Positions 5,040 to 5,516 of a stretch of 5,516 nucleotides of DNA are shown here, piece by piece. Location of the stretch: contig JAQSXW010000064.1 of NCBI GenBank assembly GCA_029256465.1, positions 1-5,516 on the forward strand, read 5' to 3'. This DNA is from Evtepia sp. (lineage in GTDB: Bacteria > Bacillota > Clostridia > Oscillospirales > Oscillospiraceae). The notes beneath the pieces are model-generated. The model did not search any database. It saw only the letters and a list, made by a program, of their open reading frames with translations, and was not told where the DNA came from. The stretch's first letter is position 1; each line of letters opens with the position of its first letter. The translations under genes and the position numbers were made by a program.

Positions 5040-5516
5040 TCAACGATTCACAAATGGTTTAGGTGTGCACTTATTTAGAAAGGCTTCCATGCCATTCTTT
5101 TTATCCTCGGAAGCCTGCACTCTCGAAAACAGTTGTGATTCAATTAGAAATCCAGTTTCCAAATCTGTTTCCATTGCTTTGTTTACCGCAATTTTTATGC
5201 AGCGAAGAGCAAAAGGTGCTTTAGAAGTTAGCTGATTTGCAAATGCGTAGGCTTCGTCCATGAGGTTGGCGCGTTCCACAGCCTTGAGTGCGAGGCCCAG
5301 CGTAACTGCTTCCTCCGCCTCTATATGACGGCCACTCATGAGGATTTCTTTTGCTCGCATGGCACCAACCACTCTGGGGAGAAGCTGTGTTCCACAGAAA
5401 CCACTCATAGAGCCCAGGTTAATGGATGGAATCGCAAGCTTGGCATCGCTTGAAATTAAAGCAAAATCACAAGCGAGCAAAATCTCCATCCCTGCTCCTA
5501 ATACATAGCCATGAGC
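5040..5516 (-). CDS. Enoyl-CoA hydratase/isomerase (crotonase) family protein, 5' end missing
   Basis: The last 158 residues of a crotonase-fold protein; the frame stays open to the right edge and stops with TGA at 5042-5040. The family acts on acyl-CoA thioesters in beta-oxidation or butyrate-type fermentation. The visible part begins in the oxyanion-hole segment AHGYVLGAGMEILLACD, whose Glu (visible residue 11) corresponds to the first catalytic Glu (E144 of rat enoyl-CoA hydratase). Twenty residues later, where E164 is expected in a PEI motif, the sequence has PSI (Ser, visible residue 31). Next come GFCGTQLLPRVVG, with Cys for the usual Gly, and KEILMSGRHIEAEEAVTLGL, which is typical of the family. 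The C-terminal helical region is of normal length. The Ser makes a plain hydratase assignment doubtful; an isomerase or another crotonase activity is possible. GNAT follows 18 nt downstream. Confidence 0.9.
   Translation of the reverse strand, partial: AHGYVLGAGMEILLACDFALISSDAKLAIPSINLGSMSGFCGTQLLPRVVGAMRAKEILMSGRHIEAEEAVTLGLALKAVERANLMDEAYAFANQLTSKAPFALRCIKIAVNKAMETDLETGFLIESQLFSRVQASEDKKNGMEAFLNKCTPKPFVNR

Overview
The window looks like chromosomal core sequence from a low- to mid-GC Gram-positive bacterium, most likely an anaerobic, spore-forming Clostridia-type Firmicute. The reasons are the long Bacillus/Clostridium-type SRP RNA with an Alu domain placed directly upstream of dnaX, strong AGGAGG-type ribosome binding sites, a tiny Cys/Gly-rich hydrophobic protein typical of Clostridia behind a candidate sigma-K promoter, and a crotonase-type acyl-CoA gene. 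I cannot name the genus from sequence reading alone.

Layout. Left part, + strand: the 3' end of a zinc-ribbon protein gene (1-282); a 47-residue Cys/Gly-rich small protein (391-534) closed by a strong terminator (590-631); and a monocistronic regulator (713-1927) made of a winged helix, a BTAD/TPR domain and a degenerate GGDEF-like domain, with its own promoter and an 18-bp hairpin behind it. Right part, - strand, in transcription order: the 3' end of a crotonase gene (5516-5040), a small GNAT acetyltransferase (5021-4752) and a hairpin terminator; then a promoter, the SRP RNA (about 4617-4339), dnaX (4295-2634) and ybaB/ebfC (2620-2258); then tRNA-Arg(ACG) (2151-2078) from its own promoter, ending at a hairpin that can work in both directions.

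How the genes work together. The SRP RNA is the scaffold of co-translational membrane targeting. DnaX is the clamp-loader ATPase of DNA polymerase III, and YbaB is a small nucleoid-associated protein; SRP RNA-dnaX-ybaB is a classical Firmicute housekeeping cluster. recR, often the next gene, is not present. The crotonase and GNAT genes are close enough to be co-transcribed. No mobile element, CRISPR array or defence cassette is visible.

Points most worth a second look: complementary ends of the SRP RNA precursor that finish in a T6 run abutting the dnaX ribosome binding site; the small Cys-rich protein with its candidate sigma-K promoter; the BTAD regulator with an inactive-looking GGDEF-like domain; and a crotonase with Ser where the second catalytic Glu is expected. 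I found no convincing entirely new system.
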